Shown here piece by piece: positions 8,276 through 17,325 of a DNA stretch of 64,000 nucleotides. Position numbers and translations under genes: made by a program. Origin of the DNA: Roseburia hominis (GTDB lineage Bacteria; Bacillota; Clostridia; Lachnospirales; Lachnospiraceae); NCBI GenBank assembly GCA_040702975.1, contig CP159990.1, positions 1,612,001 through 1,676,000 on the forward strand. The letters run 5' to 3'. The notes under the pieces are model-generated. The model saw only the letters and a list, made by a program, of their open reading frames with translations, was not told where the DNA came from and did not search any database. Every line of letters begins with the position of its first letter. The stretch's first letter is position 1.

Positions 8276-8485
8276 GCTGATGGCAATGGAAGAACGGGGA
8301 GGATGCTTCTTTTTCGGGAGTGTTTAAGGCACCGCATCAGTCCGGTTATAATTGAAGATTCCAGGAGACCATTGTATCTTGAAGGTTTAAAGGCTTATAG
8401 AGAAAATGGGAGCACAGCTATATTGGAAAAATTATTTATTGCGGAGCAGGAAGTGTATTACCGAAAGGCAAGCTATTTTATGTAG
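8276..8485 (+). pseudogene. Fic/DOC domain protein, C-terminal fragment
   Basis: The fragment begins inside the Fic catalytic motif. ADGNGRTGR is kept, but the catalytic histidine and the Pro-Phe before it are missing, replaced by a stop-containing junction. It continues with MLLFRECL and SPVIIEDSRRPLYLEGLKAY, typical of the helix after the active site, and ends at 8485. Fic proteins transfer AMP or related groups to target proteins and often act as toxins. This copy cannot be active because the catalytic His and the whole N-terminal part are absent. Confidence 0.7.
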
Positions 8486-8555
8486 CGGGGAATTATTTTA
8501 TTGATGAATTGGTGCTTGGAAAAGTTCGATTTGGAATAATCAGTATTTAATAGGA

Positions 8556-8592
8556 GGGGGCTATTGCACTAAAACTTAGTGTAACAGCCCCC
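8556..8592. terminator. Long hairpin between the Fic remnant and glgP, possible two-way terminator
   Basis: GGGGGCT (8556-8562) pairs with AGCCCCC (8586-8592), and inside it TTGCACTAA pairs with TTAGTGTAA with one G-U pair. It sits between the converging remnant and glgP ends. Neither side has a strong T-run, so termination strength is uncertain. Confidence 0.5.
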
Positions 8593-8667
8593 TTCATTGA
8601 TGCCGCATCAGATCCTGCCCGTATTTTTTAGGAGTTGCAGAAATTTTTATTAAGGCTATAGCTTAAC

Positions 8668-10932
8668 TTATCCCAAATGCCAAATCTCCTCATTATATTC
8701 TTCGATTGTTCTGTCGGAAGAGAAGAATCCGGCTTTCGCAATATTAATGAGCGCTTTCTTCGTCCACCCCTTCTGATCGCAGGCATAGTCTGCAACGGCC
8801 TGTTGCTTTCTCACTACATAGGCGTTGAAGTCAGGAAGTGTCTGGAACCAATCTTTGTAAATTAATTCGTTTCTAAGTCGGGAGAGGGATTCCATGTTTC
8901 CGGCTTCTGACATTTCCTCGGAACAGAGGAAATCGATGGCGCGGGTCAGGTTCGGGTCGCTGTGGTACCATTCGGCCGGGCAGTAATCGCCTCTTGCGTA
9001 GCGATCGATGACCTGTTTGCTGCTCTGCCCGAAAATGTAAATGTTTTCGCCTCCCACGCGTTCGGCAATCTCCACGTTAGCGCCGTCCATGGTCCCCAGC
9101 GTCAGTGCACCGTTCAGCATAAACTTCATGTTTCCGGTACCGGACGCTTCCTTGGAGGCGAGGCTGATCTGCTCCGATAAGTCGCAGGCCGGAATCATCT
9201 TTTCTGCGGCGGTCACATTGTAATTCTCTACAAATACAATCTGCATGAGTTTGGACGCGGCCGGATCTGCGGCGATCACTTTGGAGAGCGTGATCAGTGC
9301 GTGAATAATATCTTTTGCAATGGTATAAGCCGGGGCAGCTTTGGCGCCGAAGATGCTGAGCATCGGGGCGGCGGGCAGGTGGCCTGCCTTGATTTCCAGA
9401 TACTGGTGAATCAGGTACAGGAGATTAAGCTGTTGGCGTTTGTATTCGTGCAGCCGCTTGGACTGGATCGAGAATATGGCGTCCGGATTTACGGTGACAC
9501 CTTGTTTTCGGAAAAGCCAGTCGGAAAGGGCTTTCTTATTTTCCTTCTTGATGTCGGCAAGCGCCTTTAGCACTTTTTCGTCTTCGATGAAGGCCAGGAG
9601 CTTTTCGAGTTCGTCGGCATCTTTTTTGAAACCACTTCCGATCAGGGATTCAATCTTAGCACTGAGCCTGGGGTTGCAGGAAAGAAGCCAGCGGCGGAAA
9701 GTGATGCCATTCGTCTTATTGTTGAATTTCTCCGGATACAGGCGGTAGAAATTTGCCAGCTCACTTTCCTTTAAAATCTGGGTGTGCAGGGCGGCAACTC
9801 CGTTGGTGGAGTGTGTGAAATGAATGTCCATATTTGCCATATGCACACGGCCGTCCTTGTCGATAATGGCGGTGCTTTCGTCCTCGGTGCGGGTGCGGGC
9901 CAATCCGTCCAGCTTTTCAATGATCGGCATAAGCTGCGGAACCACACGCTCAAGAAAGCTGCGCGGCCATTTTTCCAGGGCTTCTGCGAGAATGGTGTGG
10001 TTGGTGTAGGCACAGGTGTCTGTTACGATTTGCACGGCTTCCTCGAATTCGATGCCCTTTTCCCCAAGAAGCCGGATCAGCTCCGGAATGACCATGCTGG
10101 GGTGGGTGTCGTTGATCTGGATTGCAGCGTACTTAGCAAGATCGTGGTAATTTGAGCCGCGCTTTGCGCATTCGTCTAAAATGAGCTGAGCGCCTGCGGA
10201 GACCATCAGGTACTGCTGGAAGATGCGCAGAATACGCCCGTCGTCATCAGAGTCGTCCGGATACAGGAACAGGGTAAGATTCTCGGCAATCTTTGTTTTA
10301 TCGAACTGAATTCCCTCGGAGATGATTTCCTCCTTAATGGTGTCAAGGTCGAAGAGGTTCAGGGTGTTGGTGCGACCCTCATAACCGGTGACCAAAAGCC
10401 GGTACAGACGCGCCGGATAGGTCTTACCGGCAAGGGTCACCGGGTAAACGGTTTCGGTGGGGGTTGCCCAGTTCATCTTAGTGAGCCAGAAATCCGGCGT
10501 TTCGCTCTGGAGTCCGCTTTTCAAATTCTGATGGAAGAGGCCGCAGTGATAGCGCAGGCCGATTCCGTCGCCGGGGAGATTTAAGGAAGCAAGGCTGTCG
10601 AGGAAGCAGGCTGCAAGGCGTCCCAGGCCGCCGTTTCCAAGGCTTGGCTCCGGTTCTATCTCTTCGATGTCGGAAAGAGATTTTCCGGCATTTTCAAGGA
10701 TCAGGCGGACATCTTCGTAGATTCCAAGGTTCAAAAGGTTGCCTGAAAGCAGTTTCCCGATCAGAAATTCTGCGGAAATATAATAGAGCTTTCGGCCGGT
10801 CACCGGCCTCACCTTCTGCTCGCTCATTTCCTGAGTTAAATGAAGAAGAGCCAGGTAAATTTCTTCGTTTGAAGCCGTTTCCAAAGATTTGCCGCAAAGC
10901 GCGGTGAGTTTTGCGTTTAGTGCTTGATTCAT
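8668..10932 (-). CDS. glgP: Glycogen/alpha-glucan phosphorylase
   Basis: This cytosolic pyridoxal-phosphate enzyme releases glucose 1-phosphate from the non-reducing ends of glycogen, starch fragments or maltodextrin. At 754 residues it is slightly shorter than the usual 800-850. The N-terminus carries ISAEFLIGKLL and EPSLGNGGLGRLAACFLDS, the sugar-binding segment of the family. The PLP-lysine signature is EASGTGNMKFMLNGALTLGT, followed by MDGANVEI. The ATG is preceded by AAAGGAG. It stands alone and diverges from the AraC gene, next to the maltodextrin import and degradation cluster, which fits shared sugar control. Confidence 0.95.
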   Translation of the reverse strand: MNQALNAKLTALCGKSLETASNEEIYLALLHLTQEMSEQKVRPVTGRKLYYISAEFLIGKLLSGNLLNLGIYEDVRLILENAGKSLSDIEEIEPEPSLGNGGLGRLAACFLDSLASLNLPGDGIGLRYHCGLFHQNLKSGLQSETPDFWLTKMNWATPTETVYPVTLAGKTYPARLYRLLVTGYEGRTNTLNLFDLDTIKEEIISEGIQFDKTKIAENLTLFLYPDDSDDDGRILRIFQQYLMVSAGAQLILDECAKRGSNYHDLAKYAAIQINDTHPSMVIPELIRLLGEKGIEFEEAVQIVTDTCAYTNHTILAEALEKWPRSFLERVVPQLMPIIEKLDGLARTRTEDESTAIIDKDGRVHMANMDIHFTHSTNGVAALHTQILKESELANFYRLYPEKFNNKTNGITFRRWLLSCNPRLSAKIESLIGSGFKKDADELEKLLAFIEDEKVLKALADIKKENKKALSDWLFRKQGVTVNPDAIFSIQSKRLHEYKRQQLNLLYLIHQYLEIKAGHLPAAPMLSIFGAKAAPAYTIAKDIIHALITLSKVIAADPAASKLMQIVFVENYNVTAAEKMIPACDLSEQISLASKEASGTGNMKFMLNGALTLGTMDGANVEIAERVGGENIYIFGQSSKQVIDRYARGDYCPAEWYHSDPNLTRAIDFLCSEEMSEAGNMESLSRLRNELIYKDWFQTLPDFNAYVVRKQQAVADYACDQKGWTKKALINIAKAGFFSSDRTIEEYNEEIWHLG

Positions 10933-10970
10933 AATAAGGATCTCCTTTCGGGACTGTGTGTGTTAGTTAT

Positions 10971-11012
10971 CGGGTATACCTGAAATAAGGTCAAGTGGAC
11001 CTTCGTCTTGGT
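10971..11012 (+). repeat. Palindromic repeat family 1, copy A
   Basis: This copy lies between glgP and the divergent AraC gene. It has the family layout: a TATACCTGA head, stem AAGGTC/GACCTT, and a TCGTCTTGG tail. The rest of the 10933-11267 gap holds AT-rich sequence and a TATAAT at 11200-11205 without a fitting -35 box; nothing else was recognised. Confidence 0.75.
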
Positions 11013-11267
11013 TTGATATCCAGAGAGGCCACGGCGGGCATCTCAAAGACTATAATGTATTATTATCACAAAAAAATGGCATTATCTTGCGTTATTATTG
11101 CAAAATATGGTACGATTCTATCATGAAAGGGAGAAGTGGCCCGGTTGGTGAGGGTAATTTGTAAATTGATAATAACGAAAGAGCCGGACCAAAATGTATT
11201 ATAATACTTCCTTTTGTGATGTGGAAAATCTATATATTGCAGGTGACAAGGAAAGGAGCGCGCCGTC

Positions 11268-12158
11268 ATGGAAGAGGGATATGTCGGGAAAATGAAATTT
11301 CAGGAAGAATTTCACGAAAATAAGAAGCACGGGAGTCTGCTGTTCCCGTTTAACATCTACCCGTGTACGATACCGGGGGATTTTCCTTCGGTTCCGCTGC
11401 ACTGGCATAAAGACCTGGAACTGATTTATGTGAAAAAGGGGAAGGGGTATGTGCAGATGGACAGGGAGGTGTTTTTCGCTGCGTCCGGTGATATCTTTGT
11501 CTGTCCGCCCGGGTGTCTCCATGCGATTAGGGGAGACGAAGGGGCTTCTATGGAATATGAGAATATCATATGCGAGGTGGAATTCCTTGGCGGAGGCGCT
11601 GCGGACGTGTGCGCACGTGAGTATCTGGTGCCGCTGGAGGCAGGGCAGCTGCTTTTACCGATGCACCTTGAGGAAAAACAAGAAGAATATGCGAAGGTAC
11701 AGGAATGCCTGAGCTATCTGGAGCATTTGTGCAAGGAGCGGCCGAAGGGCTATGAACTGGGAGTAAAATCAGTGATGCTTGCGCTCTTATTTCTGTTCCT
11801 TAAGGTCAATCCGGGGAGCCCAAGGAAGGATTCGCTGGATACTGTGCGGCTAAAAGAAACACTTCAATTTATTGAGACACATTATAAGAAACAAATCAGT
11901 GTGGCTGAAATCGCGGAGTATTGCGGCTTAAGTAACAGCCATTTTATGAGATGGTTCAAGGAAATGACAGGCAGCAGCTTTGTGAGTTATGTGAATGAGA
12001 GAAGGCTTGCGGCAGCGGCCAGTCTCCTGAGGCAGACGGAGGATAAGATTCTGTCCATTGCCGGGGAGACGGGATTTAGCAATCTGTCTCATTTTAACAG
12101 GCAGTTCAGAGCTCGCTACAAAGTGACGCCGAAGCAGTACAGACAGATTCGCGTTTGA
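11268..12158 (+). CDS. AraC family transcriptional regulator with N-terminal cupin
   Basis: The N-terminal half is a sugar-sensing cupin (PLHWHKDLELIYVKKGKG and a following PPGCLHAI). The C-terminal 100 residues hold two helix-turn-helix motifs: ISVAEIAEYCGLSNSHFMRW and ILSIAGETGFSNLSHFNRQF, ending in the usual VTPKQYRQ. The length of 296 residues is normal. AAGGAG stands 9 bases before the ATG. It is divergent from glgP and upstream of the maltodextrin cluster, so it likely activates one or both. Its last 53 bases overlap, tail to tail, the end of the LacI gene, an unusual arrangement. Confidence 0.88.
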   Translation: MEEGYVGKMKFQEEFHENKKHGSLLFPFNIYPCTIPGDFPSVPLHWHKDLELIYVKKGKGYVQMDREVFFAASGDIFVCPPGCLHAIRGDEGASMEYENIICEVEFLGGGAADVCAREYLVPLEAGQLLLPMHLEEKQEEYAKVQECLSYLEHLCKERPKGYELGVKSVMLALLFLFLKVNPGSPRKDSLDTVRLKETLQFIETHYKKQISVAEIAEYCGLSNSHFMRWFKEMTGSSFVSYVNERRLAAAASLLRQTEDKILSIAGETGFSNLSHFNRQFRARYKVTPKQYRQIRV

Positions 12159-13119
12159 CTAGTTCAGCCCGCAAAAGGAGTGTACTGATCGCGGTATGGT
12201 CAAGCAGGCTGCGGAGCGCATAGTATCCGCAGCGGCCGAGCGCACTGCGGTCCTGGCGAATCGTGGTGAGCGGGGGCATCGTATAGGCGCTGAAGGGTGC
12301 GTCGTCGAAGCCGATGACACTGACGTCTTCCGGAACCTGGTATCCCAATTCGGTCAGGTGCTGCATGACTGCGCTTGCAAAGGAATCATGGCTGCACAAA
12401 ATAGCAGTGACCTTTTCCTCCAGTAGGCAGGGAAGGAATTGCTGTATGCATTCCGAAACATGGTAGGAAAATCCGGTAATCTCATCGGAGGTGGCAAGCT
12501 CATGGTTCTTCATTGCCTGGAGATAGGCGTTATAGCGGGCCTGGGTGATGCGGGATTCCAGAGCGCCGCCCAGGTAACCGATACGGGTATGGCCTAATTC
12601 TTTCAGATAGGAGACGGCCATGTCGAGTCCTTCTTCGTTGTTGACCCCGATGTAAGAAACTGCCGGATTCTCCTGAATATAATTGTCATAAAGGACTGCC
12701 GGAGTTCTTGCAGTCTTTAAATCTTCCATCCAGGGATCGGAAAGTGAAAAACCAAGAATAAAAGCGCCCTGGTACTTGTGCTCCAGCATGAACGTATCGT
12801 AGGATTGCTGCTTCTGGGAGTCAGGAGTGATGTCGACCGTCTCAACGGTCCAGCCGTCCGGAACGGCCAGTTTCTTAAATCCCAGCACAATCTCATATCC
12901 AAAACTCATAGGATTTCGGTAATCCATATTTTCCACAATAATACATAATTTGTTAGGGCTGTCTTTGCGGACGCGGTTTTTTTTGTATCCGATCTCGACT
13001 GCCGTCTCTAAAACTTTTTTTCGAAGAGTTTCGCTTACATCATCAGCGTTGTTCAAAGCCTTGGACACCGTTCCCTTTGAGATTCCGAGTTTGACTGCAA
13101 TATCATTAATAGTGGGCAT
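12106..13119 (-). CDS. LacI family transcriptional regulator (maltodextrin cluster)
   Basis: The N-terminus is the LacI headpiece: TINDIAVKLGISKGTVSKAL with a hinge LRKKVLETAVEIGYKKN. A periplasmic-binding-protein-like sensor domain follows, with IGYLGGALESRITQARYNAY and DVSVIGFDDAPFSAYTMPPL, and the usual TTIRQDRSALG near the end. The 337-residue length is typical. It is divergent from the maltodextrin transporter genes, so repression of that operon is the natural inference. No clear palindromic operator was found. The 3' end overlaps that of the AraC gene by 53 bases on the opposite strand. Confidence 0.92.
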   Translation of the reverse strand: MPTINDIAVKLGISKGTVSKALNNADDVSETLRKKVLETAVEIGYKKNRVRKDSPNKLCIIVENMDYRNPMSFGYEIVLGFKKLAVPDGWTVETVDITPDSQKQQSYDTFMLEHKYQGAFILGFSLSDPWMEDLKTARTPAVLYDNYIQENPAVSYIGVNNEEGLDMAVSYLKELGHTRIGYLGGALESRITQARYNAYLQAMKNHELATSDEITGFSYHVSECIQQFLPCLLEEKVTAILCSHDSFASAVMQHLTELGYQVPEDVSVIGFDDAPFSAYTMPPLTTIRQDRSALGRCGYYALRSLLDHTAISTLLLRAELVKRESVCTASASLCSEL

Positions 13120-13536
13120 AATGGACCTCCCTCATTATTTGCGAATATTATATGTGACTAGTTTTCGGCGTTTTGCGGGTTCTAAAGTCGTATGTTGGCA
13201 CGTAAATGTCATACATGACCTTGTTACCCTGATATCATGTAGTTGAATTGGTTCCATTATACAAAGTCTGAACGAAAATTGCAAGATTCCATTCGAAAAC
13301 AGCTCTGCGGAAATCTGATTTGTTCTATTTTTATACAATTTTTGATATTGATTTTCGCGTAAATCTTACTGAATTGCTGTTTTTACAACGTCCCTCCTTG
13401 CGCAGAAGTATGAAAAACAGTATGATTTAGTAATGTTTCGTAATTGGGTATAAAGAAAAGAACGAGCATATAGACAAAACCACAATAAATACGAGCGAAA
13501 ATATGAAAAAAATATGAATAAATCATAAAATATTAG
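13120..13536. other. Regulatory gap between lacI-type gene and the maltodextrin operon
   Basis: This AT-rich gap holds no gene. A partly symmetric element, GTCGTATG (around 13186) with CATACATGAC about 20 bases downstream, could bind a regulator but is imperfect. The promoter for the rightward operon lies at its right edge. Confidence 0.4.
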
Positions 13537-13565
13537 TTGACAACAGGAAAAAAACTGGTTAATAT
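13537..13565 (+). promoter_or_regulatory. Promoter of the maltodextrin ABC transporter operon
   Basis: TTGACA (13537-13542) and TAATAT (13560-13565) are 17 bases apart, close to the sigma-A consensus. The predicted start near 13572 leaves a leader of about 46 bases and the ribosome site AAAAGGAGGAGAAGG before the ATG at 13618. Confidence 0.7.
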
Positions 13566-13617
13566 TGAAATCAAGGAAACTAAGCGAAACTTTTTAAAAG
13601 GAGGAGAAGGAAAGGCA

Positions 13618-14856
13618 ATGAGAAAATGTGTTTCAATTCTTATGACTGTTGTATTAGGACTGGCCCTGCTGGCCGGGTGTGGGAAGTCCAAGCAGTCAGT
13701 ACCAAAAGAGGGAGAAGTAGAGAGTATCCGTCTTATGGTATGGGCGCCGTCGGAGGACCAGTCCAAGGATAGCGGTGAATGGCTGCAGAAATGCTGCGAG
13801 GCATTTGCAGAGCAGCACCCGGAATACGACATTGATTTTGTGTATGGCGTGGCGGATGAGGCGACCGCTGCAACGCAGGTGGCACAGGACGCTGAGGCCA
13901 GCGCAGATGTGTTCATGTATGCAAACGACAACCTGACGGTTCTGACCGATGCCAAGGCGGCAGCGAAGTTCGGCGGCATCTATGAGGAGGCGGTTGTCAG
14001 CACCAATTCGGAGACTGTAGTGAATTCCCTTAGAGCAGACGGGTATCTCTACGGCGTACCGTTTACCACGAACACCTGGTATATGTTCTATGACAAGAGT
14101 GTATTTTCAGAGGAAGATGTGAAGAATCTGGATACGATGCTGGAAAAAGGCGTGGTGTCCTTCCCGTTCACCAACTCCTGGTATCTCCCTTCATTCTATG
14201 TGGGCAATGGCTGTACCTTGTTTGAAGACGGAACCGTGGAAGAGGCCGGCGTGGATTTCTCCGGCGAGAAGGCGAAGGAAGTAACGGATTACCTGATCGA
14301 TCTGATGGATCACCCGAATTTCGTGGTTGATGCGGACGGCTCCGGTATGGCAGGACTTCGTGACGGAAGCATTAATGCCATGTTCACCGGTTCCTGGGAC
14401 GCAGGCAGTATCAAGGAAATCCTCGGAGATAATATGGGCGTAGCTGCGCTTCCGACCTATACGCTGAACGGGGAAGAGAAGCAGATGATGGCCTATGCAG
14501 GTTCCAAAGCGATTGGCGTAAATGCCACCTCAGACCACATGGTTGCTTCCATTCAGCTGGCCGTTTACCTTGGCTCTGCCGAGGCGCAGAAGCTCCATTA
14601 TGAGCTGAGAAGTGTGGTTCCCTGTAATGAAGAATTACTTCAGGAGGAGGAAATTGCCACAGATATGCTGGTAAATGCGCAGAACGATACGTTTAACCGT
14701 ACTTCCATTTTACAGCCGTTCGTGAGCAAGATGGCAAACTGCTGGACGCCGGTCGAGAACATGGGGAAAGGTATTCGTAACAAGACCGTTACCCACGAGA
14801 ACGCCAAGGAACAGACAGAAGCAATGAACGATGCAATGAACAGCGATGGAATCTAG
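13618..14856 (+). CDS. Maltodextrin-binding lipoprotein of an ABC transporter
   Basis: This is an extracellular sugar-binding protein anchored to the membrane by lipid. The signal peptide MRKCVSILMTVVLGLALLA ends in the lipobox LLAGC. The mature part starts with the family pattern LMVWAPSEDQ and carries a VPFTTNTWYMFYDKS segment, as in maltose-binding proteins. The ATG at 13618 is chosen over an upstream one because AAAGGAGGAG lies just before it and because the signal peptide then starts correctly. It is the first gene of an operon with two permeases; no ATPase gene is nearby, as is common in Firmicutes that share one MsmK-type ATPase. The neighbours point to maltodextrin as ligand. Confidence 0.9.
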   Translation: MRKCVSILMTVVLGLALLAGCGKSKQSVPKEGEVESIRLMVWAPSEDQSKDSGEWLQKCCEAFAEQHPEYDIDFVYGVADEATAATQVAQDAEASADVFMYANDNLTVLTDAKAAAKFGGIYEEAVVSTNSETVVNSLRADGYLYGVPFTTNTWYMFYDKSVFSEEDVKNLDTMLEKGVVSFPFTNSWYLPSFYVGNGCTLFEDGTVEEAGVDFSGEKAKEVTDYLIDLMDHPNFVVDADGSGMAGLRDGSINAMFTGSWDAGSIKEILGDNMGVAALPTYTLNGEEKQMMAYAGSKAIGVNATSDHMVASIQLAVYLGSAEAQKLHYELRSVVPCNEELLQEEEIATDMLVNAQNDTFNRTSILQPFVSKMANCWTPVENMGKGIRNKTVTHENAKEQTEAMNDAMNSDGI

Positions 14857-14882
14857 GAAAGGGATAGATGAGGTAAAGAGTT

Positions 14883-16262
14883 ATGGGAATATTTAAAAAG
14901 AAAGTAAATGATTTTCCGACTCCTTATACGGTGAAGGCCGCAGTCGCCGACGGGGGGGTTGATACCAGACTCTCTTTGTTGGTCATGGGACTGGGAAATA
15001 TCATGCATAAACAGGTTGCAAAGGGAATCATGTTCCTTGCAGTGGAAATTATGTACATCGTATTTATGGTAACGAACGGATTTCATTGCCTGGCCATGCT
15101 GCCGTCGCTTGGAAGTGTTGAGCAGCAGGAGGTATGGGATGAGACGCTGCAGATCTACGAATATACGCAGGGGGATAATTCGGTACTGATCCTTCTGTAT
15201 GGCGTGGCGACCGTGATGCTGACCCTGCTTATGGTATGGATCTGGTGTGGCACCGTAAAAAGCGGATACAAGGCAAAATGTCTGGAAAAAGAGGGCAAGC
15301 ATGTCAATACTTTTATGGAAGATGTGAAAACGCTGGGACATGAGAATGTGCACCGCCTGTTGATGACTCCGTCGCTGACCTTCATTTTCGGACTTACGGT
15401 ATTGCCGCTGATCTTCATGATCTGTATGGCGTTTACCAACTACAGCAAGATCGGCAACCACCTGGTACTGTTTGACTGGGTCGGACTTGACAATTTTAAG
15501 GCGCTGTTCGATTCTTCCAGTATCCTGGGAAGTACTTTCTGGTCCGTACTGGTCTGGACGCTTGTGTGGGCGTTCTTCGCGACCTTTACGAACTACATAT
15601 TCGGTATGATCCTGGCTATCGTGATCAACCGTGACGGGACAAAGGCAAAAGGCTTCTGGCGTTTCTGCTTCGTGCTTTCCTGTGCGGTACCGTCCTTTGT
15701 ATCCCTTCTGATCATGCGGACGATGCTGCAGCCAAATGGAGCGGTGAACGTACTCCTTAGAAACATGGGCTGGATCGCAGCCGACAGCGCACTACCGTTC
15801 TTTACGGATCCTCTGTGGGCGAAGGTGACAGTCATCGTGATCAATATCTGGGTAGGCGTACCGTATACGCTTCTGCAGTTGACGGGCGTACTCCAGAATA
15901 TTCCGACAGAGCTTTACGAGGCGGCCCGGGTGGACGGCGCGAATGCGCTTCAGATTTTCTCAAAGATCACGCTGCCGTATATGCTGTTCGTGACGACGCC
16001 GTACCTGATCGCTACCTTTACCGGAAATGTAAATAACTTTAACATTATTTACCTGCTTTCCGGAGGAGACCCGGTCGTGGATCTGTCATCGACGGCAGGA
16101 AGCACGGACCTTTTGGTTACCTGGCTCTACAAGCTGACCATCGACAAGCAGTATTACAATATCGGTGCGGTCATCGGTATTTTGACCTTTATTATCCTTG
16201 CGGTCGGCGCGCTTGTTACCTATCGCAACAGTAAATCTTACAAAGACGAGGAGGGATTCTAG
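14883..16262 (+). CDS. Maltodextrin ABC transporter permease, MalF-like
   Basis: This is an inner-membrane permease of 459 residues. The long N-terminal section (about 170 residues with three hydrophobic segments) precedes the core, as in MalF. The core includes DNFKALFDSS and the cytoplasmic EAA loop ELYEAARVDGANALQIFSKI, which contacts the ATPase, followed by LPYMLFVTTPYLIATF. It starts 26 bases after the binding-protein gene and ends two bases before the next ATG, so the three are cotranscribed. The ATPase partner must be encoded elsewhere. Confidence 0.9.
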   Translation: MGIFKKKVNDFPTPYTVKAAVADGGVDTRLSLLVMGLGNIMHKQVAKGIMFLAVEIMYIVFMVTNGFHCLAMLPSLGSVEQQEVWDETLQIYEYTQGDNSVLILLYGVATVMLTLLMVWIWCGTVKSGYKAKCLEKEGKHVNTFMEDVKTLGHENVHRLLMTPSLTFIFGLTVLPLIFMICMAFTNYSKIGNHLVLFDWVGLDNFKALFDSSSILGSTFWSVLVWTLVWAFFATFTNYIFGMILAIVINRDGTKAKGFWRFCFVLSCAVPSFVSLLIMRTMLQPNGAVNVLLRNMGWIAADSALPFFTDPLWAKVTVIVINIWVGVPYTLLQLTGVLQNIPTELYEAARVDGANALQIFSKITLPYMLFVTTPYLIATFTGNVNNFNIIYLLSGGDPVVDLSSTAGSTDLLVTWLYKLTIDKQYYNIGAVIGILTFIILAVGALVTYRNSKSYKDEEGF

Positions 16263-16264
16263 AA

Positions 16265-17137
16265 ATGGCAGTAAAAAAGGAAAGATCCGCAAAACGTGTG
16301 CGGATCGTGAATAACACTATTGTACATATTTCGCTGGCAATCCTGGCTGTCATCTGGGTGTTCCCGATTGCCTGGGTCGTGCTGACCAGCTTCAGGGCAG
16401 AGAAGGGGTCCTATGTGTCCACCTTCCTTCCTCAGAGCTATACACTTGATAACTACGCAAGACTGTTTACGGACACGACGATCCTGAACTTCCCGAAAAT
16501 GTTTGCAAACACGCTCTTTATTGCGATTTGCTCCTGCCTGTTATCGACCTTTTACGTGCTGGCTGTCTCTTATTGCCTTTCCAGACTGCGCTTTAAGATG
16601 AGAAAGCCGTACATGAATATGGCCATGGTTCTGGGACTGTTCCCGGGCTTTATGTCCATGGTAGCCGTATACTTTATCCTGAAAGCGCTCGGGCTTTCCG
16701 AGGGAGGGCTGATCCGGCTGGCACTGGTTCTCTGTTATTCCGGCGGCGCGGGACTTGGATTCCAGATCGCCAAGGGATTCTTTGATACGATCCCGCTGGC
16801 CATTGACGAGGCAGCCCTGATCGACGGCTGCACCCGCTGGCAGATCTTCTATAAGATCACGCTGCCGCTCAGCAAGCCGGTGATTGTGTATACGGTCCTG
16901 ACCGCCTTCATCGGACCGTGGGTGGATTTCATCTTTGCGAAGGTAATCTGCCGTGCAAATGCGGATTACTATACGGTGGCGATCGGTCTTTGGAGAATGC
17001 TGGAAAAAGAATACATAGATAGCTGGTATACCTGCTTTGCCGCGGGGGCCGTGTTGATCTCTATACCGATTGCTGCATTGTTCCTGTTTATGCAGAGGTA
17101 TTATGTAAACGGAATGGCTGGTGCGGTAAAAGGTTAG
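16265..17137 (+). CDS. Maltodextrin ABC transporter permease, MalG-like
   Basis: This is a 290-residue permease with six predicted membrane segments. The EAA loop is IDEAALIDGCTRWQIFYKIT, followed by LPLSKPVIVYTVL. The start FPIAWVVLTSFRAEKGSYVS and the end MQRYYVNGMAGAVKG are typical of MalG. It follows the MalF-like gene directly and ends the operon before a strong terminator at 17176. Confidence 0.92.
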   Translation: MAVKKERSAKRVRIVNNTIVHISLAILAVIWVFPIAWVVLTSFRAEKGSYVSTFLPQSYTLDNYARLFTDTTILNFPKMFANTLFIAICSCLLSTFYVLAVSYCLSRLRFKMRKPYMNMAMVLGLFPGFMSMVAVYFILKALGLSEGGLIRLALVLCYSGGAGLGFQIAKGFFDTIPLAIDEAALIDGCTRWQIFYKITLPLSKPVIVYTVLTAFIGPWVDFIFAKVICRANADYYTVAIGLWRMLEKEYIDSWYTCFAAGAVLISIPIAALFLFMQRYYVNGMAGAVKG

Positions 17138-17175
17138 CAGACGGCTGTTCTATCCTCTGGATTTTAAGGAGGTAT

Positions 17176-17220
17176 ATAGGGTACTGTGGCGTTTGGGTCG
17201 CAGTACCCTATTTGGTTTGT
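17176..17220 (+). terminator. Terminator of the maltodextrin transporter operon
   Basis: ATAGGGTACTG (17176-17186) pairs with CAGTACCCTAT (17201-17211), and a T-rich stretch follows. A degenerate family 1 repeat begins immediately after it. Confidence 0.75.
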
Positions 17221-17261
17221 CAGGCATACTTAAGGAAAAATCCTGTGGACCTTATTTGGGG
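17221..17261 (+). repeat. Palindromic repeat family 1, copy B (degenerate)
   Basis: CAGGCATACTTAAGG, then TCCTGTGGACCTTATTTGGG, keep the head and tail of the family, but the left stem arm is damaged. It lies between the transporter terminator and the pullulanase gene. Confidence 0.55.
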
Positions 17262-17325
17262 TAGCACATCAGCATTGTGCCGGGATATATTTTAGAAAAG
17301 CAGATATGGGAATGGAGTTGTTAAA

